Source: Streptomyces sp. NBC_00414
Lineage (GTDB): Bacteria > Actinomycetota > Actinomycetes > Streptomycetales > Streptomycetaceae
Reading direction: 5' to 3'
Assembly (NCBI RefSeq): GCF_036038375.1
Contig: NZ_CP107935.1
Coordinates: forward strand, 3,472,001 to 3,536,000
Length of the DNA: 64,000 bases
Shown here: positions 1 to 7,378 of the stretch, one piece after another
Layout: each line of letters begins with the position of its first letter
Position numbering within the stretch: the stretch's first letter is position 1
The notes under the pieces: model-generated
What the model was told of the DNA's origin: nothing
The model's input: the letters and a program-made list of their open reading frames with translations, nothing else
The model's database searches: none
Position numbers and translations under genes: made by a program

Positions 1-2070
1 CGGCCGTACGCGCTCGGCGTGACCGTCATCGCCGAGGGTTTGCGGGCCGAACTGCACGACGACGGGGAGGGGTTGTTCTCCGTCGTACTGCCCCTGCGGG
101 AGGTGCCGGAGTACCGGCTGTCGGTGGAGTACGAGGGAACGGTGCAGGACACCGAGGACGCGTACCGGTTCCTGCCCACGCTCGGCGACTTCGACCTGCA
201 CCTGTTCGGAGAGGGGCGGCACGAGCAGCTGTGGAAGATCCTCGGCGCGGAGCCGATGGAGCACCAGGGCGTGGCCGGCACCCGCTTCTCGGTCTGGGCG
301 CCGAACGCCCGCGGGGTACGGATCTCGGGGTCCTTCAACTTCTGGGACGGGACCGCGTTCCCGATGCGCTCGCTGGGCTCGTCCGGGGTGTGGGAGCTGT
401 TCGCCCCCGGTGTCGGCGAGGGTGAGCTCTACAAGTTCGAGATCACCCGGCCCGACGGCACGAAGACGATGCGGGCCGACCCGATGGCGCGTCGTACGGA
501 GCTGCCGCCCGCCACGTCCTCCGTGATCACTGCCTCGCGTCACGAGTGGCAGGACCAGGAGTGGATGGAGCGACGGGCCGACCGCCCCGCGCACCAGGCC
601 CCGTTCTCCGTCTACGAACTCCATCTGGCGTCCTGGCGACCGGGCCTGACGTACCGTCAGCTCGCCGAGCAGCTGCCCGTCTACATCTCCGACCTCGGCT
701 TCACGCACGTCGAGCTGATGCCGGTCGCCGAGCATCCCTTCGGCGGCTCCTGGGGCTACCAGGTCACCGGCTTCTACGCGCCCACCGCCCGGCTCGGCAC
801 CCCCGACGACTTCAAGTACCTCGTCGACGCGCTGCACCGGGCCGGCATCGGCGTGATCATGGACTGGGTGCCCGCGCACTTCCCGCGGGACGAGTGGGCA
901 CTGGCCGAGTTCGACGGGCGGCCCCTGTACGAGCACGAGGACCCGCTGCGGTCCGCGCACCCCGACTGGGGAACCCTCGAATTCGACTACGGGCGCCGCG
1001 AGGTGCGCAACTTCCTCGTCGCCAACGCCGTGTACTGGTGCGAGGAGTTCCACATCGACGGGCTGCGGGTCGACGCCGTCGCCTCCATGCTCTACCTCGA
1101 CTACTCGCGCGAGGCCGGCCAGTGGACACCCAACGTCCACGGCGGCCGGGAGAACCTCGACGCGGTCGCCTTCCTCCAGGAGATGAACGCCACCGTCTAC
1201 CGGCGCGAGCCCGGTGTCGTCACGATCGCCGAGGAGTCGACCGCGTGGGACGGCGTCACCCGGGCCACCCACCACATCGGTCCCGGCGGCTTCGGCGGTC
1301 TCGGCTTCGGGCTGAAGTGGAACATGGGCTGGATGCACGACTCGCTGGACTACGTCTCCCACGAGCCCGTCCACCGCAAGTACCACCACCATGAGATGAC
1401 GTTCTCGATGGTGTACGCGTACAGCGAGAACTACGTCCTGCCGATCTCCCACGACGAGGTCGTGCACGGCAAGCGGTCGTTGGTGTCGAAGCTGCCGGGC
1501 GACTGGTGGCAGCAGCGTGCCACCGCGCGGGCCTATCTGGGCTTCATGTGGGCCCATCCCGGCAAGCAACTCCTCTTCATGGGGCAGGAGTTCGCCCAGG
1601 GCGCCGAGTGGTCGGAGGCGCACGGGCCCGACTGGTGGCTCCTCGACCCGGCGTACGGCGCGGAGGCCGACCACCGGGGTGTGCGTGACCTCGTCCGGGA
1701 CCTCAACACGGTGTACCGGCAGGTGCCGGCGCTCTGGGAGCTCGACACCGACCCCGACGGGTTCGGGTGGGTCGCCGGGGATGCCGCCGAGGACAACGTC
1801 TTCGCCTTCCTGCGGCATGCCGCCGACGGCTCGCCGCTGCTCGCCGTGTCCAACTTCTCGCCCGTCGTGCGGCACGAGTACCGGCTCGGGGTGCCCGATG
1901 ACGTCACCGCCTGGCACGAGGTGCTCAACACCGACGCGGGGCGGTACGGCGGGGGTGACGTGGGGAACGCCGGGGCCGTCAAGCCGGACGACCTGGCCTG
2001 GCACGGCCGCCCGGCCAGCATCCGCCTGACCCTGCCACCCCTCTCCACGGTGTGGCTCCGCCCGGCATAA
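1..2070 (+). CDS. glgB: 1,4-alpha-glucan branching enzyme GlgB (5' end outside window)
   Basis: Glycogen branching enzyme of family GH13, which cuts alpha-1,4-glucan chains and re-attaches them through alpha-1,6 links in the cytoplasm. The frame is open from base 1, and a first GTG at 19 falls in the middle of an N-terminal beta domain, so the true start lies upstream; 689 residues are visible. A CBM48 domain ([14 protein letters not shown]) is followed by the GH13 barrel with [10 protein letters not shown] (nucleophile Asp, codon at 1072), TIAEEST (acid/base Glu, codon at 1231) and [10 protein letters not shown], and by a C-terminal all-beta domain. In Streptomyces the gene usually closes a glgE-pep2-treS-glgB maltosyltransferase operon, which would lie to the left. 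The gene is convergent with helR. Confidence 0.96.
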   Translation, partial: RPYALGVTVIAEGLRAELHDDGEGLFSVVLPLREVPEYRLSVEYEGTVQDTEDAYRFLPTLGDFDLHLFGEGRHEQLWKILGAEPMEHQGVAGTRFSVWAPNARGVRISGSFNFWDGTAFPMRSLGSSGVWELFAPGVGEGELYKFEITRPDGTKTMRADPMARRTELPPATSSVITASRHEWQDQEWMERRADRPAHQAPFSVYELHLASWRPGLTYRQLAEQLPVYISDLGFTHVELMPVAEHPFGGSWGYQVTGFYAPTARLGTPDDFKYLVDALHRAGIGVIMDWVPAHFPRDEWALAEFDGRPLYEHEDPLRSAHPDWGTLEFDYGRREVRNFLVANAVYWCEEFHIDGLRVDAVASMLYLDYSREAGQWTPNVHGGRENLDAVAFLQEMNATVYRREPGVVTIAEESTAWDGVTRATHHIGPGGFGGLGFGLKWNMGWMHDSLDYVSHEPVHRKYHHHEMTFSMVYAYSENYVLPISHDEVVHGKRSLVSKLPGDWWQQRATARAYLGFMWAHPGKQLLFMGQEFAQGAEWSEAHGPDWWLLDPAYGAEADHRGVRDLVRDLNTVYRQVPALWELDTDPDGFGWVAGDAAEDNVFAFLRHAADGSPLLAVSNFSPVVRHEYRLGVPDDVTAWHEVLNTDAGRYGGGDVGNAGAVKPDDLAWHGRPASIRLTLPPLSTVWLRPA

Positions 2071-2077
2071 GCCCCCT

Positions 2078-2290
2078 TTCCTCGCCCCCGCCGCCCCTAC
2101 CCGTCCCGTCACCGACTCGGGGGCGCTGCCCCCGAACCCCCGGTCCTCAAACGCCGGACGGGCTGAGATGCAGCCGGACCGGCGGACGTCTTTCAGCCCG
2201 TCCGGCGTTTGAGGACAACGGGGGCGAGGGGGCGCAGCCCCCATGCGGGACGGGAACGGGTAGGGGCGGCGGGGGCGGAGGAAGGTCAGG
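2078..2290. repeat. GC-rich intergenic repeat module with 24-bp inverted repeat
   Basis: This stretch separates the convergent glgB and helR genes. It contains perfect 24-bp arms at 2143-2166 and 2193-2216 (core CGCCGGACGGGCTGA and its complement), flanked by GGGGGCGCTGCCCCC-type hairpins and a CCGCCCCTACCCGTCCCG tract. The same module recurs at about 32195-32355 and, without the large palindrome, at about 47829-47920. It probably acts as a bidirectional terminator and belongs to a dispersed intergenic family. Confidence 0.75.
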
Positions 2291-4634
2291 TGGTGGGCGG
2301 CAGAGCCTCCTGCAACGGCTTCGGCAACGGCTCCGCGTGGACGATGCCGAGCGACTGCGTGGCCCGGGTCAACGCCACATAGAGGTCACTCGTTCCGAAA
2401 CGGGCCGGCTCCACCACCAGCACCGCATCGAACTCCAGCCCCTTCGCCTGACGCGGGTCGAGCAGCACGACCCCACGGGTCAGATCGGGCGACTCCCCCG
2501 CCACAACCCCGTCGAGCCGCCCGGCCAGCACCCCATGCAGCTCCCGCGGCGCGATCACCGCGAGCCGCCCCTCGGCGGGAGCCAGCTCGGCGACGGCCTT
2601 CTCCACCGCACCGGCCAGCTCGGAACTCTCCCGCGCCCAGGGCCGTACCCCCGTGGACCGCACCGAACTGGGCGGCTCGAAGTCGGGCCGCTCGGCCCGC
2701 GGAACGGCCGCCGCCACGTCCATGATCTCGGACGGCGTGCGGTAGTTGACCGCGAGCCGGGTGTGCTCCCAGCGGTCCTCGACGTAAGGGGAGAGGATCT
2801 CCGACCAGGAGCCGACGCCCGCCGCCTCGGCCGTCTGGGCCGGGTCGCCGACCAGCGTCATCGACCGCGTGGGACTGCGCCGCATCAGCAGCCGCCAGGC
2901 CATCGGCGACAACTCCTGCGCCTCGTCGACGATGATGTGCCCGAACGCCCAGGTCCGGTCGGCGGCGGCCCGCTCGGCGGCACTGCGGTGGTCGTCCTCC
3001 TCGTGGCGTTCGGCCATCCGCTCGGCGTCGATGATGTCGTGCGCCGACAGGACCTCCGCGTCCTCGGCGTCGATGTCCTCGAACTCGTACGTCCTGGACG
3101 CGTAGGAGACGTCGAGCACGCCCTGCGCGTAGGCGACCTGCCGGTCCCGCTCCTGCTCGGCGGCGGCCTTCGTCACCCGGTCGTCCTCGCCGAGGAGTTC
3201 GGCCGCCTCGTCGAGGAGGGGCACGTCGGAGGTCGTCCAGGCCCGGGTGACCGGACGGCGGACGGCGTCGGCGTCCTCCTCGGTGAGGTACGCGTCGGGC
3301 TCGGCGAGGAAGTCCGCGACGAGGCGCCGCGGGGTGACGCGCGGCCACAACTGGTCGATGGCCGCCCAGACCTCGGGGTTCTCGGCGAGATCGTCGCGGA
3401 TCTGGGTGATGTCACTGGGGTCGAGCAGGTTCGTGCCGTCGAAGGGGTCCGTGCCGATCCGCTCGGCGAGCATGTCGGTGAGGGTGTTGAAGATGTGGCC
3501 CTCGAAGTGTTCGCGGGCCACGTTGTGCGGCAGCCGCACCTCGCGGGTGCGGTCGCGGGCGACGCGTACGAGACCGGCGTCGAGCATCAGGATGTCCCGG
3601 TCGTGCTCGATGGCGATCACCGGGTCGGGCAGGGACTGGCGGTCGCGCACGACGGCGGCGAGGACGTCGGCCATGTCGGCGCGGCCCTTCACCGCGGCGG
3701 CCTCCGGGGTGTCGGAGGCGCTCGCCCGCACCCCGGGGTACAGCTCGCCGACGGTCGCCAGCAGGACGCCCGTCTCACCGAGCGAGGGCAGTACCTCGCC
3801 GATGTAGCCGAGGAAGGCGGGGTTCGGGCCGACGATCAGGACGGCTCGCTTGGCGAGCAGTTCGCGGTGCTCGTAGAGGAGGTAGGCGGCCCGGTGCAGC
3901 GCCACCGCCGTCTTGCCGGTGCCGGGGCCGCCCTCCACCACCAGGATTCCGCGGTGCGGGGCGCGGATGATGCGGTCCTGCTCGGCCTGGATGGTCTGCA
4001 CGATGTCGCTCATACGGCCGGTGCGCGCGGAGTTGAGCGCGGAGAGCAGCACGGCGTCGCCGGTCGGGTCCTCGTGTCCCGTGCGCAGCCGGTCCCCCAG
4101 GTCGAGGATCTCGTCGTGCAGGGCGGTGACGGCACGGCCCTCGGTGGTGATGTGCCGACGGCGGCGCAGGCCCATGGGGGTGTGGCCGGTGGCGAGGTAG
4201 AAGGGGCGGGCGACCGGGGCCCGCCAGTCGATCAGGATCGGGGTGTGTTCGACGTCGTCGGCGCGGATACCGATACGGCCGATGTGGTGGGTGAGACCGG
4301 CGGAGCCGGAGGGGTCCGAGGACTCGGGGGCGTCGGGGGCGTCGGGGAAGGTGGTGAGGTCGATCCGGCCGAAGCAGAGGGAGCCGTCCACCGCGTTCAG
4401 CGCGGCGAGCAGGCCGGAGCGTTCGGCGACCAGGACGTCCCGTTCGAGGCGGGCCTGCATGGGTGTGCTGCCCTGCGCGAGGGCGTCCGTCACCGAGGCC
4501 TCGGTTCCGCCGCGCAGTGCGTCGACGCGCGCGTACAGACCGTCGATGAATTCCTGCTCGCCGCGCAATTCATCGTCCGGCAATCCGTTGGTCGAGTTTG
4601 TGTCTGTGTCTGTGTTCGAGGCCCTGTTTGACAA
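2286..4634 (-). CDS. helR: HelD/HelR-type RNA polymerase recycling ATPase
   Basis: Superfamily 1 helicase-like ATPase of the HelD/HelR group. Characterised actinobacterial members bind RNA polymerase, release stalled complexes and can displace rifamycins. Visible motifs: Walker A GGPGTGKTAVAL, motif II VDEAQELSP, motif III GDPAQT, motif V QAKGLEFDAV and motif VI YVALTRA, plus an N-terminal coiled-coil arm (DELRGEQEFIDGLYARVDAL). The open frame extends to an ATG at 4706, but a ribosome site GGGAG lies 5 nt before TTG 4634, giving 782 residues starting MSNRAS; GTG 4640 is the alternative. The -35 of a strong rightward promoter overlaps this start. It stands alone between glgB and trxA. Whether it protects against rifamycin is inferred only from the family. 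Confidence 0.9.
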   Translation of the reverse strand: MSNRASNTDTDTNSTNGLPDDELRGEQEFIDGLYARVDALRGGTEASVTDALAQGSTPMQARLERDVLVAERSGLLAALNAVDGSLCFGRIDLTTFPDAPDAPESSDPSGSAGLTHHIGRIGIRADDVEHTPILIDWRAPVARPFYLATGHTPMGLRRRRHITTEGRAVTALHDEILDLGDRLRTGHEDPTGDAVLLSALNSARTGRMSDIVQTIQAEQDRIIRAPHRGILVVEGGPGTGKTAVALHRAAYLLYEHRELLAKRAVLIVGPNPAFLGYIGEVLPSLGETGVLLATVGELYPGVRASASDTPEAAAVKGRADMADVLAAVVRDRQSLPDPVIAIEHDRDILMLDAGLVRVARDRTREVRLPHNVAREHFEGHIFNTLTDMLAERIGTDPFDGTNLLDPSDITQIRDDLAENPEVWAAIDQLWPRVTPRRLVADFLAEPDAYLTEEDADAVRRPVTRAWTTSDVPLLDEAAELLGEDDRVTKAAAEQERDRQVAYAQGVLDVSYASRTYEFEDIDAEDAEVLSAHDIIDAERMAERHEEDDHRSAAERAAADRTWAFGHIIVDEAQELSPMAWRLLMRRSPTRSMTLVGDPAQTAEAAGVGSWSEILSPYVEDRWEHTRLAVNYRTPSEIMDVAAAVPRAERPDFEPPSSVRSTGVRPWARESSELAGAVEKAVAELAPAEGRLAVIAPRELHGVLAGRLDGVVAGESPDLTRGVVLLDPRQAKGLEFDAVLVVEPARFGTSDLYVALTRATQSLGIVHAEPLPKPLQEALPPTT

Positions 4635-4657
4635 TTCCACTCCCGGCCGGATATACT
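4628..4657 (+). promoter_or_regulatory. Strong sigma70-type promoter pointing away from helR
   Basis: TTGACA (4628-4633), an 18-bp spacer and TATACT (4652-4657) match the HrdB/sigma70 consensus at 11 of 12 positions, unusually well for this genome. It points right, toward the end of trxA, where no plus-strand gene exists. Its -35 overlaps the helR start codon. Transcription would begin near 4664. Confidence 0.6.
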
Positions 4658-4708
4658 GCGAACAGTGAACTTCTTCGTGACCCGCTTTACGCAAGTCGCG
4701 AACCATTC

Positions 4709-4738
4709 AATATACGCAAAGAAATCCCCCGTCGGCAA
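4709..4738 (-). promoter_or_regulatory. Candidate helR promoter
   Basis: On the minus strand, TTGCCG (4738-4733), an 18-bp spacer and TATATT (4714-4709) make a plausible promoter with a start near 4702 and a helR leader of about 65 nt. Its -35 sits in the centre of the trxA terminator palindrome. It faces the small-RNA promoter, so the two transcripts would overlap. Confidence 0.4.
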
Positions 4739-4759
4739 TTGCCGACGGGGGATTTCTTT
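4718..4759. terminator. Perfect 42-bp palindrome, bidirectional terminator
   Basis: The two 21-nt halves, centred between 4738 and 4739, are exactly complementary. The arms begin with AAAGAAATCCCCC, which puts a U-rich tail on either strand's transcript. It lies 12 bp beyond the trxA stop and would also end the putative rightward small RNA. Confidence 0.85.
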
Positions 4760-4771
4760 ATTCCGTCCCGG

Positions 4772-5104
4772 TCAGATCACGTCCGCCAGCTCTTCGAGGA
4801 GCCGCCGCTTGGGCCGGGCACCCACCATCGACTTCACCGGCTGCCCGTCGCGGAACACGATGAGCGTGGGCATCGACAGCACCCCGTACGCGTTCGTGGT
4901 CTCCGGATTCGTGTCCACGTCCAGCTGCACCACCTTGAGCCGGTCGCCCTCCTCCGAGGCGATGGCGCTCAGCACCGGCGCGATCTGCCGGCACGGCGGG
5001 CACCAGTCCGCGGTGAACTCCACCAGCACGGGCAGCTCCGCCCCGATCACCTCCGCCTCGAAATCCGCGTCCGTCACCTCGGCCACACCTGCCGCCTTGA
5101 TCAC
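4772..5104 (-). CDS. trxA: Thioredoxin with CPPC active site
   Basis: Cytoplasmic thioredoxin of 110 residues, the normal family length, acting as a thiol-disulfide reductant recharged by thioredoxin reductase. The active site is ADWCPPCRQ rather than the usual WCGPC, and the cis-proline loop SMPTLIVF is present. It is the second gene of an operon with the merR-family gene, whose last four bases it overlaps (5101-5104), so the two are probably translationally coupled. A perfect palindrome terminator follows. The CPPC dipeptide should alter the redox potential; it is found in some actinobacterial thioredoxins. Control by the upstream regulator is inferred from the operon and its promoter geometry. 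Confidence 0.93.
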   Translation of the reverse strand: MIKAAGVAEVTDADFEAEVIGAELPVLVEFTADWCPPCRQIAPVLSAIASEEGDRLKVVQLDVDTNPETTNAYGVLSMPTLIVFRDGQPVKSMVGARPKRRLLEELADVI

Positions 5105-5529
5105 CGCGTCTCCCCTCCCAGCTCACACACCGGTTCCGGACCACCCGGAACCGCCGCCTCGGACGCCAGCCCGCCCATCGCCCGCTCGGCCCGCGCCAAC
5201 TGCCCGCCGACCTGCTCGCGTACCGACCGCAGCTCGCCGATCAGCGCGTCGAGCTCGCCGAGCTTGCGCCGGTACACGGCGAGCGAGGCCGGACAGGCGT
5301 CGCCCTTTGGATGACCGGCCCGCAGACACTCCACGAAGGGCCGCGTCTCCTCCAGGTCGAACCCGAAGTCCTGCAGCGTCCTGATCTGCCGCAGCAGTTT
5401 CAGATCGTCCTCGTCGTACGTCCGGTACCCGTTGCTCCCCCGCCGCGCGGGCAGCAGCCCCCGCGACTCGTAGTACCTGAGCGTCCGAGTGGTGGTCCCG
5501 GCCCGCTCCGCCAGCTCGCCGATTCGCAT
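5101..5529 (-). CDS. MerR-family transcriptional regulator
   Basis: MerR-type one-component regulator of 142 residues. The N-terminal winged helix-turn-helix reads MRIGELAERAGTTTRTLRYY, then RRGSNGYRTYDEDDL, followed by the long dimerisation helix and a C-terminal region with CLRAGHPKGDACPASL. The two cysteines could sense a metal or thiol stress, though the ligand is unknown. The frame runs on to 5556, but ATG 5529 was chosen because a MerR-type promoter (-35 TTGCCT, 19-bp spacer, -10 TACCGT) places the transcription start exactly on it, making the mRNA leaderless. It overlaps trxA by 4 nt, so it probably activates itself and the thioredoxin. Confidence 0.88.
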   Translation of the reverse strand: MRIGELAERAGTTTRTLRYYESRGLLPARRGSNGYRTYDEDDLKLLRQIRTLQDFGFDLEETRPFVECLRAGHPKGDACPASLAVYRRKLGELDALIGELRSVREQVGGQLARAERAMGGLASEAAVPGGPEPVCELGGETR

Positions 5530-5535
5530 GCCAGG

Positions 5536-5566
5536 ACGGTAGTCCTTGACGCCCACGTCAAGGCAA
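5536..5566 (-). promoter_or_regulatory. MerR-type promoter with 19-bp spacer and operator dyad
   Basis: On the minus strand: -35 TTGCCT (5566-5561), a 19-bp spacer, -10 TACCGT (5541-5536), and ATG 5529 seven bases beyond. The spacer region holds the perfect dyad CCTTGACG-TGGG-CGTCAAGG (5563-5544). An over-long 19-bp spacer with a central dyad is the hallmark of promoters that MerR regulators untwist. Confidence 0.8.
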
Positions 5567-5589
5567 GAAGCCCAGGTCGGAGCAGACGG

Positions 5590-6111
5590 TCAGCGAGTGA
5601 CGGGCGGCAGCAGCGGTTTGCGCTCCACCGGGGACGACAGCACGATCGACGTCGTCGTACGGCCCAGGGCCGCGGTCTGCTCCAGTACGTCCTCCAGGTG
5701 GACGGTGTCCTCCACCGCGACCTTGAGGATCCAGCAGTCCTCACCGACGACGTGGTGGGCCTCGGTGATCTCGGGGCGGGCCAGCAGCTCCAGCGTCCTC
5801 GGGTGCTTCAGCGTGTAGCCGCCGTGCGGGTCGACCCGGACGAAGGCCTGGATGCCGTAGCCGAGGCGGGCCGGCGACACGTGGGCGCCGTAGCCGGTGA
5901 CGGCGCCGGCCGACTCCAGACGGCGGACGCGTTCGGCGACCGCCGCCGGGGACAGCCTCACCCGGCGGCCCAGCTCGCTGAGCCTGATCCGGCCGTCGCT
6001 CTGCAGCAGCTCCAGGATCTGCCGGTCCAGCACGTCGAAGCCCACCGACGTTTCGGCGGCGCCGGCTCGCGAATGCCGTGGTTCTTTCGGTGCCGCGACC
6101 GGATCTCCCAT
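5590..6111 (-). CDS. Lrp/AsnC-family transcriptional regulator
   Basis: Leucine-responsive type regulator of 173 residues. After a 23-residue N-terminal extension comes the helix-turn-helix (LDRQILELLQSDGRI, LSELGRRVRLSPAAVAERV, residues about 26-75). A C-terminal RAM ligand-binding domain follows (AFVRVDPHGG, ITEAHHVVGEDCWILKVAV). ATG 6111 is preceded by GGGGGAG. It is divergent from the epimerase-like gene at 6198 across an 87-bp gap, which suggests it controls that gene and itself. The effector, usually an amino acid, cannot be read from the sequence. Confidence 0.92.
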   Translation of the reverse strand: MGDPVAAPKEPRHSRAGAAETSVGFDVLDRQILELLQSDGRIRLSELGRRVRLSPAAVAERVRRLESAGAVTGYGAHVSPARLGYGIQAFVRVDPHGGYTLKHPRTLELLARPEITEAHHVVGEDCWILKVAVEDTVHLEDVLEQTAALGRTTTSIVLSSPVERKPLLPPVTR

Positions 6112-6197
6112 GTCTCCCCCTTCAGACCGCCCTCGTACGCCACGAGAATTATGACCGCAGGTCCGGTCCGGCCGGGGATTCAGGAAAAGGGGGCAGC

Positions 6198-7109
6198 GTG
6201 CGTGACGTGTGTGTCATAGGCGGCAACCGGTATTTCGGCAAGCGGCTGATCGCCCGGCTGCTTTCCGCCGGGGACAGGGTGAGCGTCGTCAATCGGGGGT
6301 CGGCGGCACCGCCCGCCGGGGCGATCCATCTCGTCGCCGACCGCGACGACGAGGAGTCCCTGGAGCGGGCGCTCGGCTCCCGCACCTTCGACGTCGTCGT
6401 CGACCAGGTCTGCTACACCCCGGTACAGGCGGCGATCGCCAGCCGGGTCTTCGCGGGACGCACCCGGCGGTACGTCATGACGTCCACGGTCGAGGTGTAC
6501 GAGCACCTGGACTCGGCGGACCTCGTGAGCGAGGACGCCGTCGATCCGCGTACGGTCCGCGTCGACCTCGGACTCCCCTGGAACGACCCGGAGTTCCTCG
6601 ACACGCACTACGGGGAGGGCAAGCGGCAGGCCGAGGCGGTGCTCGCGGCGGGGGCGGGGGGCGCGGCGTTTCCCTGTGTGGCCGTGCGGGTCGCCCATGT
6701 GCTGGGCGGTGACGACGACTTCACGGGGCGGCTCGCGCACTACGCGGAGCGGATCCGGTCGGGCGAGCCGATCGCTGTGCCGGTGGTGAACCGTCCCGCG
6801 ACGTACATCCATGTCGAGGAGATCGCGAACTTTCTCGCGTGGACGGTGGGCGAGGAATTCACCGGGGTGGTGAACGCGGCGTCCTCCGGGGTGCTCGGCA
6901 CCGAGGAACTGTGCGAGGTGGTGGCCTCGCATCTCCCTGGCGGGAAGGTGGTTCTGCGTCGTGTGGTGGGTGGGAGGTTCTCGCCGTTGTCCTTCACCCG
7001 CTCGTACGGAATGGACAACGCGCGGGCCACGCGGCTCGGCTTCGCCTTCACCAAGGTCCACGACTGGCTCCCGACCGCGGTGACCTCCACCCTCGGCCGC
7101 ACCTCCTGA
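6198..7109 (+). CDS. NAD-dependent epimerase/dehydratase family protein
   Basis: Short-chain dehydrogenase of the extended (epimerase) type, 303 residues. The N-terminal Rossmann motif is VCVIGGNRYFGKRL, and TSTVEVYEH precedes the usual catalytic region. A clear Tyr-x-x-x-Lys pair is hard to assign, although DTHYGEGKRQAE fits YxxxK loosely. The frame is open from 6078, but GTG 6198 has the ribosome site AAAGGGGG and begins directly at the Rossmann strand. It is divergent from the Lrp-type regulator and followed by GC-rich repeats. The substrate is unknown; similar Streptomyces proteins are annotated only as reductases. Confidence 0.85.
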   Translation: MRDVCVIGGNRYFGKRLIARLLSAGDRVSVVNRGSAAPPAGAIHLVADRDDEESLERALGSRTFDVVVDQVCYTPVQAAIASRVFAGRTRRYVMTSTVEVYEHLDSADLVSEDAVDPRTVRVDLGLPWNDPEFLDTHYGEGKRQAEAVLAAGAGGAAFPCVAVRVAHVLGGDDDFTGRLAHYAERIRSGEPIAVPVVNRPATYIHVEEIANFLAWTVGEEFTGVVNAASSGVLGTEELCEVVASHLPGGKVVLRRVVGGRFSPLSFTRSYGMDNARATRLGFAFTKVHDWLPTAVTSTLGRTS

Positions 7110-7182
7110 CCGAGGTCCCCACCCGCGGCCCGGTGGGGGTTGCCCGCGCCGTTCCCAGCGCCCCTTGAAAGTGGGGCCGCGC

Positions 7183-7245
7183 CCCTCAGGGGCGCGGGGA
7201 ACGGCGCAGTCTTTTGTCTTTAGGGGCGCGGGGAACGGCGCGGGC
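7183..7245 (+). repeat. Two copies of a dispersed GGGGCGCGGGGAACGGCGC repeat
   Basis: Two copies of AGGGGCGCGGGGAACGGCGC are separated by a short AGTCTTT-containing spacer. The same double arrangement, AGTCTTT included, occurs at 44675-44723, and related single copies sit at 40940-41076 and 55981-56075, always between genes. The first copy forms a hairpin with the upstream CGCGCCCCT. Confidence 0.8.
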
Positions 7246-7297
7246 GCCCCCACCCCCCACCGGGGCCGCACCCGCCGGCCCCGCCCGCCCACGCAAA

Positions 7298-7344
7298 CCG
7301 CCGGCGGTCGCCCAGGTGGGGGAACCTGGGGCGACCGCCGGCGG
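7298..7344. terminator. Large GC hairpin between convergent genes
   Basis: Arms CCGCCGGCGGTCGCCCAGGT (7298-7317) and ACCTGGGGCGACCGCCGGCGG (7324-7344) pair over about 20 bp with one bulged base. The hairpin lies 35 bp beyond the dctA stop on the minus strand and ends the region behind the epimerase-like gene. Confidence 0.75.
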
Positions 7345-7378
7345 GCGGGGGAGGGAGATGGCTTGCTTCGGGCAGCGA

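Larger units (their letters stand above)
4664..4762 (+). ncRNA. Putative ~95-nt small RNA ending in a 42-bp palindrome terminator
   Basis: A transcript started by the promoter at 4628-4657 would run from about 4664 and stop at the perfect hairpin 4718-4759, followed by TTTATT. There is no ORF inside. About 39 nt of its 5' part (4664-4702) is complementary to the predicted helR leader, so it could act in cis on helR, or in trans. This is a prediction from promoter and terminator only; no transcript evidence was available. Confidence 0.4.

Noticed and set aside
2052..4631. An 859-codon plus-strand frame opposite helR
   Set aside because: The helR frame has all superfamily 1 motifs. The opposite frame has no recognisable domain and no ribosome site, so it is a GC-bias shadow.
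4640..4706. ATG 4706 as the helR start
   Set aside because: The extra 24 residues precede the likely promoter start near 4702 and have no ribosome site; TTG 4634 has GGGAG at the right distance.
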